Assembly (NCBI RefSeq): GCF_040719145.1
Contig: NZ_JBFDUZ010000001.1
Coordinates: 682,001 to 746,000 of the forward strand
Source: Paenibacillus sp. JQZ6Y-1
GTDB lineage: Bacteria; Bacillota; Bacilli; Paenibacillales; Paenibacillaceae
Length of the DNA stretch: 64,000 bases
Direction of reading: 5' to 3'
Under the pieces are notes generated by a model. That model made no database searches and was not told where the DNA came from. It worked only from the letters and a program-made list of their open reading frames with translations. Shown here one piece after another: positions 45,017 through 54,382 of the stretch. Numbering within the stretch: the first letter of the stretch is position 1; every line of letters starts with the position of its first letter. Position numbers and translations under genes: made by a program.

Positions 45017-45262
45017 ATGAAAAAAGAAGGACATCCTAAATTTCAACAGGCTATTTTCCTGGATCCAAGCTGTGGATATAAATTCCTGAGCGGAACAACT
45101 AAACATTCCAGCGAAACAATGGAATGGGAAGATGGCAACACTTACCCTGTAATTCGTGTGGATACTAGCTCTGCTTCCCACCCGTTCTACACTGGTAAAC
45201 AAAGAAACGCAGACGTGGGTGGCCGCGTAGACAAGTTCAACAAAAAATACGGCTTGAAATAA
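45017..45262 (+). CDS. rpmE2: 50S ribosomal protein L31 type B
   Basis: An 81-aa ribosomal protein L31 of the zinc-independent type B. It has [13 protein letters not shown] near the start and only one cysteine, so it lacks the CxxC zinc pairs of type A. The end, [25 protein letters not shown], is diagnostic. In many bacteria type B L31 replaces the zinc form in zinc shortage. AAGGTGAT precedes the ATG. Confidence 0.95.
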   Translation: MKKEGHPKFQQAIFLDPSCGYKFLSGTTKHSSETMEWEDGNTYPVIRVDTSSASHPFYTGKQRNADVGGRVDKFNKKYGLK

Positions 45263-45315
45263 GACCGATTTCTTGTGAACCTCTCTTCACAACCACGCTG
45301 GTTGTGAACCGTCAT

Positions 45316-45362
45316 AAAAAGCGTACCGTGATATCTTCGGATAGAAGCGGTACGCTTTTTTT
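45316..45362 (+). terminator. Terminator of the L31 gene
   Basis: AAAAAGCGTACCG pairs with CGGTACGCTTTTT. The 340 bp from here to the next gene show no gene. Confidence 0.9.
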
Positions 45363-45705
45363 GTTGTGGATCAGTAAATATAGTGGGATAGTGCAATTTC
45401 TGCACTGAACTGTATATGGCAGTATGCTCCGTTTCCCTTGTCTGTTTACCCATATGGCGCGCGTCATGATGGTCTTTCCACGTTTTCGTTCGTAAACAGC
45501 ATGTACATAACCATCTGCGTATCATTAAAAATAGTAGGCTCTTTTTGCAAAAGTTTATACTGCGTTTACATTAACCACACACTGCATACAAACATGGCAG
45601 ATATACTGTTCAGGAAACGGTTGAACCTATATTGCATGTAAAGCAGAATGACCGATATTATGTTGATTCTGCGGAGCATGGTGAAAACAGGTGGAGTTGA
45701 ATATC

Positions 45706-47118
45706 ATGATGGAACTTACGATTCTTGGCGGCGCGGGCGAGCATGGACGATCCAGTTATCTGCTGAGGCGGGAAGACCGTTATTTGCTGCTTGATTGCGG
45801 GATGGAACTGCAACAGGAGCATGATGTTCCTGCCCAAATGACGTATATGTTATCACGAACACAGGCTGTCTTTTTGTCACACGCGCATGAGGATCACAGT
45901 TCCGGTTTGCCGCTATTGGAGCAGTATGGATATACGGGCGATATTTGGACAACACGGGCTACGCTCAAGCAATTGCCTGTTTGCCTTCGTATCCATGAGG
46001 AGCATCGGAATCAGCAGCAATATGCAATTGCTGATCAGGTGTCAGAGGAGTGGTCATATCCTACTGTTAACGAAATGGCAGGTGCAGTAGCGTATGGGAA
46101 TGACGATCAGCGATTGGTCTACGGCGATGGTGAGCGAAAGCCGCTATCCTCTTTACAATTCCGCTATCTGGAAGATGTCGCAACACCGGGAGAATGGACG
46201 TGGTTACGCCCCGAATTGCAAGTGTGCTGGGGGCGTGCGGGTCATTTGCCGGGTTCAATCTGGGTTGCGGTCAACTGGTATGGCAAAACGATCTTTTATA
46301 CCGGTGATTATAGTGCCGAATCGCGGCTGCTGGAAGTGGATCGTCCGCTGCATCATTCGCGTATCATCTCGCGTGCGCATCCATCGCCCGGGCAAATTCC
46401 AGATCTGGATCTGGCGATTGTGGATGCGGCATATGGAGTAGATACAGATCGGCAGGGAAACAAGTTGTCTCAGCTAAGCCGGTATATGAAGGAAACGCTG
46501 AAGCGCGGTGGGACGGTTCTGCTACCCGTGCCATTGTATGGACGCGGACAGGAATTGATACTATGGGCGCGTGAGCAGTTTGCCCAGATTCCGATTCTGG
46601 TCGAGCAGGATTTGCTGGAAGCGCTAGAGCTATTCGCAGCCGAGCCACGCTGGTTGCGTAGCGATGGGGCAGAGCGAATACGGCAGCTATTGAATCATCC
46701 ACTGCTATATCGGCTGACGGATGAGCATTCACGCGAGGAACTGTTTCGTCAGCATCCAAGCTCGATTTTGTTTACCGATGACGGGATGCTACAATCGCTT
46801 AAGGCACAGCAGCATTATACTCGTATTGCGACGAGTGCGGATAATCGGGTGATTTTTACCGGTGATCTGGCGCATGGCTCATTCGGACGATTGCTGCTGA
46901 TGGATATGGAGCATCGTGGCTGTCAGATTCATCATGTGCGCTATAAGGTGCATCAGGGACTGCCAGATGTTAGGCAAATGCTACTCGACCTGAAAAGCCC
47001 CCGTACTTTGCTTGTACATGCGACTCGTCCGCGTACCGATGGACTGGCACTACGGCTAGAGCAGGAAGGCTTTCAGCAGGTGCATTCGCTGCAACCAGAA
47101 GATCAGTTATATTTTTAG
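45706..47118 (+). CDS. MBL-fold beta-CASP-like hydrolase, paralog 1
   Basis: A 470-aa metallo-beta-lactamase-fold protein with a beta-CASP-like insertion, as in RNase J and CPSF73. Motifs: LLLDCG; the zinc site HAHEDH near residue 62; GHLPGSIW; YTGDYSAES; then the CASP part LDLAIVDAAYG, LLPVPLYGRGQEL, FTDDGMLQS, RVIFTGDLAHG and LLVHATRP. The usual late 'SAHAD' is replaced by KVHQGLPDV. The metal ligands look complete. AGGTGGAG precedes the ATG. Its paralog is at 52754-54133, on the other side of the LysR/ABC genes. Nucleic acid or a transported phosphoester are both possible substrates. Confidence 0.85.
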   Translation: MMELTILGGAGEHGRSSYLLRREDRYLLLDCGMELQQEHDVPAQMTYMLSRTQAVFLSHAHEDHSSGLPLLEQYGYTGDIWTTRATLKQLPVCLRIHEEHRNQQQYAIADQVSEEWSYPTVNEMAGAVAYGNDDQRLVYGDGERKPLSSLQFRYLEDVATPGEWTWLRPELQVCWGRAGHLPGSIWVAVNWYGKTIFYTGDYSAESRLLEVDRPLHHSRIISRAHPSPGQIPDLDLAIVDAAYGVDTDRQGNKLSQLSRYMKETLKRGGTVLLPVPLYGRGQELILWAREQFAQIPILVEQDLLEALELFAAEPRWLRSDGAERIRQLLNHPLLYRLTDEHSREELFRQHPSSILFTDDGMLQSLKAQQHYTRIATSADNRVIFTGDLAHGSFGRLLLMDMEHRGCQIHHVRYKVHQGLPDVRQMLLDLKSPRTLLVHATRPRTDGLALRLEQEGFQQVHSLQPEDQLYF

Positions 47119-47177
47119 ACAAATGAAATAGTAGATGAATCGAGAGTAGACAGTGGAGAGAAACACGAGATACCTTG

Positions 47178-47217
47178 AAGCGTACAGCATGGCATGAGAT
47201 GCAGCTGTACGCTTTTT
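47178..47217 (+). terminator. Terminator of MBL paralog 1
   Basis: AAGCGTACAGC pairs with GCTGTACGCTT, followed by TTT. Confidence 0.85.
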
Positions 47218-47328
47218 GGCATGGGGTTGAATAGAAAATGGGAATGAGAATGAGGCAATGCTTACGGAAGGGGAACACAAGCTGAATGAATGGAAGTAGT
47301 AGATGTGGAGCAAGAGCGAGCAGATTAT

Positions 47329-48231
47329 TTATACATGTTCTGTTGATTCATGATAGTGGTTCAGACATTCGGCAAAGCGGTGGATAAGACCGGAATAGTG
47401 GCGCTCCTTGTTATAGGCGTAGTACAAATATCGGCGCAGCTTCTGGTCAGGCAGTGTACGCATATGTAATCGTCCAGCGCGGACTTCTTCTTCGACTGCC
47501 ATGCGCGATAGGAATGCAGCATAGCCACCTAGCATGACAGCGCGCTTGATCGCTTCGGCGGAATCAAGCTCTACATAATGATGTGGCTGCAGTCCGGTAT
47601 CCTGCATCCAGCGGTCGCTCATTTGGCGTGTGCTGGAATCGCTACTGTGTAGGACTAGACGGCTGCTTTGCAGCTTGTCGATATGTAAGGTTGGTTCGAA
47701 TGCTAGCGGATGATCTGGAGCGAAGATAACGACTAGCTGATCCTCACCGATCAGCCCTTTTACAAGTGCAGGATGCTCAAAGGGCTCAGTTAACATAATA
47801 CCGAGATCGATCTCATGATTGATCAGCATATCACGGGTGACGGGCGATGTTTTGACGGCGATGGATACCTGCACACCGGGATGGCTGCTGCTAAAGCGAT
47901 GGATGATGTCGGGCAGCAGATATGTTGCGGGGACATAGCTGGCACCAATGCGCAGCTGACCGCGCTCCAATGCGCCGAATTCCTGCACGATACGCTTGGA
48001 TTCGGCGGCGAGTGCGTTGATTTTGACCGCATAGTGAAGCAGGGCTTTGCCCGGTTCACGCAGCATAATTTTACCACCGCGCGATTCAAACAAGGTAACG
48101 CCCATTTCTTTTTCTAGACTTTTCATATGGAAAGTGACGGTGGGCTGTTTCAGTCCCAATTCGTCGGCGACGGCAGTGATTTTCTGGTGACGGTTGAGTA
48201 GCTCCACAATTTGTAGCTTGATTAGATTCAT
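47329..48231 (-). CDS. LysR family transcriptional regulator
   Basis: A 300-aa LysR regulator resembling the CysL/YwfK type. The helix-turn-helix is at the N-terminus (ITAVADELGLKQPTVTFHMKSLEKEMG), then the effector domain from LRIGASYVPATYLLPDII. ATG 48231 follows AAAAGGAGTA on the minus strand; in-frame codons further upstream lack a site. It is divergent to the ABC importer operon across 524 bp containing 41-bp tandem repeats, and is the probable regulator of that operon. Confidence 0.9.
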   Translation of the reverse strand: MNLIKLQIVELLNRHQKITAVADELGLKQPTVTFHMKSLEKEMGVTLFESRGGKIMLREPGKALLHYAVKINALAAESKRIVQEFGALERGQLRIGASYVPATYLLPDIIHRFSSSHPGVQVSIAVKTSPVTRDMLINHEIDLGIMLTEPFEHPALVKGLIGEDQLVVIFAPDHPLAFEPTLHIDKLQSSRLVLHSSDSSTRQMSDRWMQDTGLQPHHYVELDSAEAIKRAVMLGGYAAFLSRMAVEEEVRAGRLHMRTLPDQKLRRYLYYAYNKERHYSGLIHRFAECLNHYHESTEHV

Positions 48232-48316
48232 CGGTGTACTCCTTTTCTCGGTACGAATTTCGTTAACCATTTCGATGTGGATATTGGTACAGCTGGATCA
48301 GGCAAGGGGCAAGCCC

Positions 48317-48471
48317 AGTAGACGAAACATCTACAGGATGGTAATCGAGATGAAACTAGTAGACGCATCATCTACAGGATAGTAGAAAAGATGAAGCTGG
48401 TAGCCGCATCATCTATGGGCTAGTAAACAAGATCAAGCTCAGTAGATCAAACACCTGTATAGAAAGATGCT
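48317..48471. repeat. 41-bp tandem repeats, three full units and one partial
   Basis: Units at 48317-48357, 48358-48398 and 48399-48439 are exactly 41 bp and share the frame GTAGACG..CATCTAC..GATGAAGCT; a shorter, more diverged unit runs 48440-48471. Units 1 and 2 each contain the dyad GTAGA-N7-TCTAC. They lie in the divergent control region between lysR and the ABC operon, 85 bp from the lysR start. Confidence 0.85.
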
Positions 48472-48755
48472 TACTCTTGCGACAAGTGGTTCTTTTTTCA
48501 ATCTAGCATAGATTTATTCGATGACTGTCAAAATGCAGCATAGTAAAAATTGATATTTCGTTTACATTCCCCGCATACGATGCACAAATTCACCTTTTAT
48601 ACTAAGGTCAGTTCTAGAAAGGCAATGGCTTGTATTGTTGAACGTTGCGAAGAAATAACATCCAATACGCCGAATCCAGCGTACCATCTGATCTGCATAA
48701 GGTGGTAGCGATACATACACGAGGGATGCACGATAGACGGAAAGGAGCACAACCC

Positions 48756-49799
48756 ATGACTGAAATTACATTGCGCGGCGTCAGTAAAAGCTATGACGGC
48801 GTGCAGGCGTTGAATCCGGTGGATATGATCATCCCCGCTGGGAAATTTACTACATTGCTGGGGCCATCGGGCTGCGGCAAAACAACACTGCTACGATTGA
48901 TCGCGGGACTGGAAACGCCAGATGGAGGTGAGATTCTGGTGGATGGACAGCCGGTATTCTCAGCTGCTGGTAAAGTGAATCTACCTCCTCATCGCCGTCA
49001 ATTTGGTATGGTGTTTCAGGAATTTGCACTGTGGCCGCATCTGACGGTGTATGAAAATGTCGCCTTCAGTCTGAAAGCAAGCGGGCAAAAACGCAATATC
49101 CGCGAAAAGGTACAGCATGCACTGGAGCAGGTACGATTGACTGGTATGGAGCAGCGGCATCCGCATCAGCTGTCTGGCGGTCAGCAGCAGCGGGTCGCTT
49201 TTGCAAGGGCAATTGTGATGCAGCCGGGATTGATCTTATTTGATGAGCCGCTTAGTGCGCTGGATGCGTTGCTGCGTGACGATATGCGCAATGAGCTAAT
49301 GAATCTGGTGCGAGAGCTGGGAATGACGGCGCTGTATGTGACGCATGACCAGACGGAGGCAATGTACATGTCGGACGAGATCATGGTGATGCAGTCAGGT
49401 CGTGTGCTGCAACATGGAACAGCGGAGCACATTTACCAAAAACCGCAGCATCCTTTTGTAGCGCGATTCATCGGTCGTTCCAACTGGCTAGAGCCGGAGC
49501 AAACGCTATTTCGCCCTGAGCATGGACGCTGGGCGCCGACAGGCGATAGTCATGAACAGGTCTATACGGTGATGGTGCAACGGGTCAGCTATATGGGTGA
49601 CCGTTATGAGATTGAGGTAGATGCCGGTGAAGGAAGAATATGGACGGCGTATCATCAGGAGCGGATGATGGTCGGTGAATTGGCGCAGCTGCATATTGCA
49701 GAACAGCATATTCATCGGATACAGGATACGGCGGATGCTTCGTCCGCAATCTCGTCCATGAAAGACGTGCGCTTGTCTAGTAAGCAGCATATTTCCTAA
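48756..49799 (+). CDS. ABC importer ATP-binding protein (Fe3+/phosphonate/polyamine-type family)
   Basis: A 347-aa ATPase. Walker A is GPSGCGKTT (about 36-44), Q-loop VFQEFALWP, signature LSGGQQQRVAFARA, Walker B LILFDEPLSALD and the H-loop VTHDQTEAM. The C-terminal ~110 residues form a TOBE-like regulatory domain. AAAGGAGC precedes ATG 48756. It is the first gene of a complete importer (ATPase, binding protein, permease) ending in an MBL-fold gene. Family names such as FbpC, AfuC and PotA do not fix the substrate. Confidence 0.92.
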   Translation: MTEITLRGVSKSYDGVQALNPVDMIIPAGKFTTLLGPSGCGKTTLLRLIAGLETPDGGEILVDGQPVFSAAGKVNLPPHRRQFGMVFQEFALWPHLTVYENVAFSLKASGQKRNIREKVQHALEQVRLTGMEQRHPHQLSGGQQQRVAFARAIVMQPGLILFDEPLSALDALLRDDMRNELMNLVRELGMTALYVTHDQTEAMYMSDEIMVMQSGRVLQHGTAEHIYQKPQHPFVARFIGRSNWLEPEQTLFRPEHGRWAPTGDSHEQVYTVMVQRVSYMGDRYEIEVDAGEGRIWTAYHQERMMVGELAQLHIAEQHIHRIQDTADASSAISSMKDVRLSSKQHIS

Positions 49800-49996
49800 A
49801 CCATCCTATGGCAGTAACACAGCGAACCGATATTGAACAATCCAATGACAAGAAAGTGGAGCAATCTTCAAACAACCAAACGGCTTCATAACCAATCATT
49901 CAGTAATCGAGCAACCTATCTTATCAGTAACAATCAGCATAACTGGAATACCAAGTCTATCTATCCCAATGGGATCAACTCAGGAGGAATCAACGT

Positions 49997-51037
49997 ATGA
50001 ACTGGAATACCATGTGGAAAACAACAAGTATGCTCGCCATCACAACGATGCTCGGAACTGCATTGGCAGGCTGTGGTAATACGGCCAATACAACTACCAA
50101 TGCGGCAGGTGGAGCAGCCAGCAGCAGTAACAATACGCTCGTCGTGTATAGTGCTGGACCAGAAGGGTTAGCGAAAAAGATCGAAGCAGGCTTTGAAGCG
50201 AAAACAGGCATTCAGGTTGAAATGTTCCAAGGCACAACCGGTAAAATTCTATCTCGCATGGAAGCGGAAAAATCCAAGCCTGTCGTCGACGTCGTTGTTC
50301 TCGCGTCCTTGCCTTCGATGCAGTCTATGAGCAAAGACGGGCTGACGCTGCCGTATCCAGAAGCCGCCAATCATGACAAGCTGGTCAAAGACTGGTCGGA
50401 TGCGGACGGTAATTACTTCGGCTATAGCGCTTCTGCGCTCGGCATCGTTTACAACACCAAGCAGGTACAAACACCGCCCAAATCGTGGCAAGAGCTAGCA
50501 ACTTCGCAATGGAAAGATAAAGTGAACATTCCTGATCCATCCCTGTCCGGTTCGGCGCTAGACTTCATTACTGGTTATCTGAGCGCTAACGGCGACAGCG
50601 GCTGGTCGCTGTTTGAGCAATACAAGCAAAATGGCGTCGCGATGGCTGGTGCCAATCAGGAAGCGCTTGATCCGGTCATTACAGGTGCCAAGGATGTAGT
50701 AGCGGCAGGCGTCGATTATATGGCATACAAAGCCAAAGCAGACGGCGAACCAGTCGATATTGTGTATCCGTCTGAAGGAACCGTCATCAGCCCGCGTCCA
50801 GCGGCGATTATCAAGACGACGCAGCATGAGCAGCAGGCGAAACAGTTTATTGATTACCTGCTGTCGGATGAAGCGCAGAAGATGGTTGCCGATGCATATC
50901 TGCTACCGGGACGTACCGATGTGAAGGCGGAGAATCGCGCCAATCTGTCCGAGATTCCGACGTATCCAGTGAAATGGGATTGGATGGACGAGCATGATGC
51001 TGAGGTGACGACACGTTTTACAGAGTTGTATAAATAA
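49997..51037 (+). CDS. ABC importer substrate-binding lipoprotein
   Basis: A 346-aa lipoprotein. Signal peptide and lipobox LAGC put the acylated Cys at residue 26, followed by an Asn/Thr/Ser linker. The fold begins at NTLVVYSAGPEGLAKKIEAGFEAKTGI, as in AfuA/FbpA-type proteins. I see no adjacent Tyr pair, which ferric-binding FbpA uses, so iron is not the default; phosphonates or sugar phosphates are equally possible in this family. CAGGAGG precedes the ATG. Confidence 0.9.
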   Translation: MNWNTMWKTTSMLAITTMLGTALAGCGNTANTTTNAAGGAASSSNNTLVVYSAGPEGLAKKIEAGFEAKTGIQVEMFQGTTGKILSRMEAEKSKPVVDVVVLASLPSMQSMSKDGLTLPYPEAANHDKLVKDWSDADGNYFGYSASALGIVYNTKQVQTPPKSWQELATSQWKDKVNIPDPSLSGSALDFITGYLSANGDSGWSLFEQYKQNGVAMAGANQEALDPVITGAKDVVAAGVDYMAYKAKADGEPVDIVYPSEGTVISPRPAAIIKTTQHEQQAKQFIDYLLSDEAQKMVADAYLLPGRTDVKAENRANLSEIPTYPVKWDWMDEHDAEVTTRFTELYK

Positions 51038-51072
51038 ACAGGCTTTTGCTTAACAATAAAGGAGATAGCTCC

Positions 51073-52746
51073 ATGACACATACTTCAGGGTATTGGTTTC
51101 AACGATGGAGTACGGTGGCAGCCTTTGTGCTGCTATCCGTGCTGATTGTTTGTCCGTTGCTGCTTATTTTCCGTACGGCAGTGGATCAGGATGGACAGTT
51201 GGATTGGCTGGCACCGTGGCGGATCATTACGAGCAGCAGTCTGGGCACGGTGATGTTCAACTCGCTATGGCTAGGTGTGCTGGTTATTGTATTAACGACG
51301 TTGTTGGCATTGCCGTTAGCATGGATTATGGCGCGCTCTGCACTGGGACGGATGCGCTGGCTGGATGTGGTGCTGCTGATTCCATTTATGACACCGCCGT
51401 ATATCGGCTCAATGGGCTGGATGCTGTTTATGCAGAAAAATGGCTATATGGAGCAGCTGTTGCCGAATTCGGGTGCATGGACGCCTGCCTTTTTCAGTCT
51501 GGGTGGAATGGTGCTGATTATGAGTCTGCATCTGTTTCCCTTTTTATATTTGATTCTGCGTAATACGCTGCTACAAATTAGCGGTAGTACAGAGGAAGCG
51601 GCTGCCATTCATGGTGGTTCACCGGGGTATCGGTTTCGCCGGATTATTTTGCCGCTGCTGGTATCCAGCTATGTGATGGGGGCACTGTTGATCTTTGTCA
51701 AAACGATTGCTGAGTTCGGTACGCCTGCTACATTCGGACGACGGATTGGGTATTATGTGATGACCTCCGAAATTCATACCTACATATCTAGCTGGCCCAT
51801 TGATTTTGGCAAAGCAACGGCGCTGGCATCGCTGCTGCTGAGTGCATGTCTGGTCATGTGGTATATCCAGAGCCTGCTCAGCAGTCGGTATTCGTATCGG
51901 TTGACCGGAGGCAAAGGCAGTCGCCGCAGCGGTTATCGTCTGAGCGGCTGGAAAGGTATAATAAGCTGGATGTATATTATCATGCTGCTCGTGCTGTCGA
52001 TTGGGATTCCATATTTCTCGGTAATCACTGCCTCGCTACTAAAGCTACGCGGTGTCGGCATCGCAGCAGGCAACTGGACATTGTCGCATTATGCAGAGCT
52101 GCTACAGCCGGGTTCGGATAGCTTGCAGGCGCTGGTCAACAGCTTTACGCTATCGCTGGCAGCGTCTACGATTGCAGTGGTGATCGGTACATTCCTTGCA
52201 CTCAAGGTGGATCGTAGCCGCCGTATCTCACAAAAGTGGATCGATCTGTTCAGCCTGATGCCGAATACGGTTCCCGGCATTGTGATTGTGGTCGGTTTGA
52301 TTCTATTTTGGAACTCATCATGGATGCCGATTCCGCTGTACAATACATACGGGATGGTCGTGCTGACGTATGTGATTTTGTTTTTACCGTATACAGTGCA
52401 GTATGTCAAAGCGAATTATGGACAGATTGATTCGATTCTGCTGCAAGCCGGAGCGATGTCCGGTGGTCGTCCGATGTATGTATTCCGTCGTATCCTGCTG
52501 CCACTACTCGTACCGGGTATTATCGCTGGGTGGATGATGACATTTACTATTTCCAATCGTGAGCTGGTCGCGTCTTTGCTTATTCTCCCGCCGTCGATGC
52601 AGACGTCCGCCACGTATATTTTTGCCCAATTTGAACAGGGAGCGGTGTCGATGGGGATGGCAATGGCTGTTGTGTCGGTTGGCATCACGACGATCCTGCT
52701 CTTAATCTTGAATGCACTGCCTGTCGCTGGTGGCAAACAGCCTTGA
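51073..52746 (+). CDS. ABC importer permease with two fused membrane domains
   Basis: A 557-aa permease with about 12 membrane helices formed by two tandem permease domains, as in FbpB. Each half has its ATPase-contact loop: EEAAAIHGGSPGYRFRRI (near 185) and LLQAGAMSGGRPMYVFRRI (near 470). ATG 51073 follows AAAGGAGATAG. The next gene begins 7 bases after its stop. Confidence 0.92.
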   Translation: MTHTSGYWFQRWSTVAAFVLLSVLIVCPLLLIFRTAVDQDGQLDWLAPWRIITSSSLGTVMFNSLWLGVLVIVLTTLLALPLAWIMARSALGRMRWLDVVLLIPFMTPPYIGSMGWMLFMQKNGYMEQLLPNSGAWTPAFFSLGGMVLIMSLHLFPFLYLILRNTLLQISGSTEEAAAIHGGSPGYRFRRIILPLLVSSYVMGALLIFVKTIAEFGTPATFGRRIGYYVMTSEIHTYISSWPIDFGKATALASLLLSACLVMWYIQSLLSSRYSYRLTGGKGSRRSGYRLSGWKGIISWMYIIMLLVLSIGIPYFSVITASLLKLRGVGIAAGNWTLSHYAELLQPGSDSLQALVNSFTLSLAASTIAVVIGTFLALKVDRSRRISQKWIDLFSLMPNTVPGIVIVVGLILFWNSSWMPIPLYNTYGMVVLTYVILFLPYTVQYVKANYGQIDSILLQAGAMSGGRPMYVFRRILLPLLVPGIIAGWMMTFTISNRELVASLLILPPSMQTSATYIFAQFEQGAVSMGMAMAVVSVGITTILLLILNALPVAGGKQP

Positions 52747-52753
52747 CGCTGGT

Positions 52754-54133
52754 ATGCAGCTAACGATACTGGGCGGTGCGGGAGAACACGGTCGATCCAG
52801 CTATCTGCTCACTGCGGGGCAGGAGCATATCTTACTCGATTACGGTGTGAAAAAAGAAGACGGCGGACATTATCCGCTAGTGGATAATATGGAGCAAATG
52901 ATCGCTGGATTACAGACGGTATTTCTATCACATGCTCATGAGGATCACTGTATCGCATTGCCGATTCTGTATCGACATGGGTATACCGGCGACGTATGGA
53001 CGACGCGCGCGACGGTGCAGCAGTTGCCGTCTTATTTTCAAGCATGGAAACAGTATACCGATCAGCGACATGTGCAGCGACCATATGACGACGAGGATGA
53101 GCAAGCGATTCGGTATCGTTATATAGAGGATACGATGGAGCCCGGACAGTGGGGAGAATTGATGCCGGGAATGCAGGTGTGCTGGGGGCGTTCTGGTCAT
53201 TTGCCCGGTTCGATCTGGCTGACGATTGGGTGGAAGGGGAAATATATATTCTTTTCCGGCGATTATACAGCAGAGTCACAGCTACTCCGTGCAGATCGCC
53301 CGATGTGTGTACCATATCCATCCCCTGTAGCGATCAGCTCTGTATCTACGTTAGCCATACAGTCCAAGCCGGCGATACAGTCTAAGGATAGTTATCTGAT
53401 GCCTGATCTAGATTTGGCGATTATGGATGCGGCGTATGGCGATGATCCCGAGCGTCAGAGTGAGAAGCTGCATCTTTTGAAATCCCATATCGATGCAACG
53501 CTGAATCAAGGCGGTTCGGTATTGTTGCCTGTTCCTCTCTATGGTCGTGGACAAGAGCTGATGCTGTGGGTATATGAGCAATATCCACATGTAGCATTGC
53601 TGGTGGAAGCAACGCTACTACAAGGATTGAAGCAGCTACAATATAATTATGACTGGCTACATGATGGAGCGGTACAGCGTGTGCAGCAGATGCTACATAG
53701 TCGGCATCTTATGCTCATGTACGATGAACCATCCGCAGATATGTTGTATGCAGAGTATAGCGATCAGGGCAAAATCATTTTCACCCCAGATGGCATGCTG
53801 CAATCACCTATCGCGCGTCAGCATTATGAGCGGCTGTGTAGAGATGGACGGAACAAGGTTATTTTTACCGGGCATCTGGCAAAAGGATCATATGGGCAAA
53901 AGCTGCTAAACGAGGCGCATTTAGGTTCAAGTAATGTCCAGATGGAGCGAATCGGCTACAAGGTGCATCAGGGGTTGCCAGATGTGGAGCAAATGCTGCA
54001 TGATCTACATGCTCCGCCGACTGTACTGGTTCATGCGCCGCAGCACCTAACGGATCGGCTGGCATTATATTTGCGACAACAGGGATTTGAGCAGGTGCAT
54101 TCGCTATCGCCAGCGGATCAGTTGGAGTTTTAG
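52754..54133 (+). CDS. MBL-fold beta-CASP-like hydrolase, paralog 2
   Basis: A 459-aa paralog of the protein at 45706. Shared blocks are LTILGGAGEHGRSSYLL, HAHEDH, WGRSGHLPGSIW, FSGDYTAES, LDLAIMDAAYG, LLPVPLYGRGQEL, FTPDGMLQS and YKVHQGLPDV. A low-complexity stretch (SSVSTLAIQSKPAIQSKDS) interrupts the middle. The ATG is 7 bases after the permease stop with no strong ribosome site, so it is probably coupled to the importer. That linkage suggests it acts on the imported compound, but nuclease activity cannot be excluded. Confidence 0.85.
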   Translation: MQLTILGGAGEHGRSSYLLTAGQEHILLDYGVKKEDGGHYPLVDNMEQMIAGLQTVFLSHAHEDHCIALPILYRHGYTGDVWTTRATVQQLPSYFQAWKQYTDQRHVQRPYDDEDEQAIRYRYIEDTMEPGQWGELMPGMQVCWGRSGHLPGSIWLTIGWKGKYIFFSGDYTAESQLLRADRPMCVPYPSPVAISSVSTLAIQSKPAIQSKDSYLMPDLDLAIMDAAYGDDPERQSEKLHLLKSHIDATLNQGGSVLLPVPLYGRGQELMLWVYEQYPHVALLVEATLLQGLKQLQYNYDWLHDGAVQRVQQMLHSRHLMLMYDEPSADMLYAEYSDQGKIIFTPDGMLQSPIARQHYERLCRDGRNKVIFTGHLAKGSYGQKLLNEAHLGSSNVQMERIGYKVHQGLPDVEQMLHDLHAPPTVLVHAPQHLTDRLALYLRQQGFEQVHSLSPADQLEF

Positions 54134-54181
54134 TGAGTAATGAGACAATGTTCGGCGAATGTAAATATAATATATGAGCAG

Positions 54182-54218
54182 CATCCGTTATGCCTTGATG
54201 GCAAGCGGGTGTTTTTTT
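54182..54218 (+). terminator. Terminator of the ABC/MBL operon
   Basis: CATCCG/CGGGTG with inner GCC/GGC, then TTTTTTT. Confidence 0.7.
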
Positions 54219-54382
54219 GTGCATTCATGGTTCTTCATCGAATAATTCATGATCGCCATATAGAGATTCTGTATAAAATTGACCGTCTGCCATAGAAAGG
54301 TTGATTCCCCGCTAATGCCCGTTTTATACACTAAACAGGTCAACAGCAATACCATTTCAACCAATAAGGGGAGATTGAACAG

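Noticed and set aside
48317-48471. CRISPR array
   Set aside because: The 41-bp units are directly adjacent with no spacers and vary between copies, so this is a tandem repeat.
49997-52746. Calling the importer a ferric iron system
   Set aside because: The family name often implies iron, but no adjacent Tyr pair is seen in the binding protein and no Fur-like box was noticed; substrate left open.
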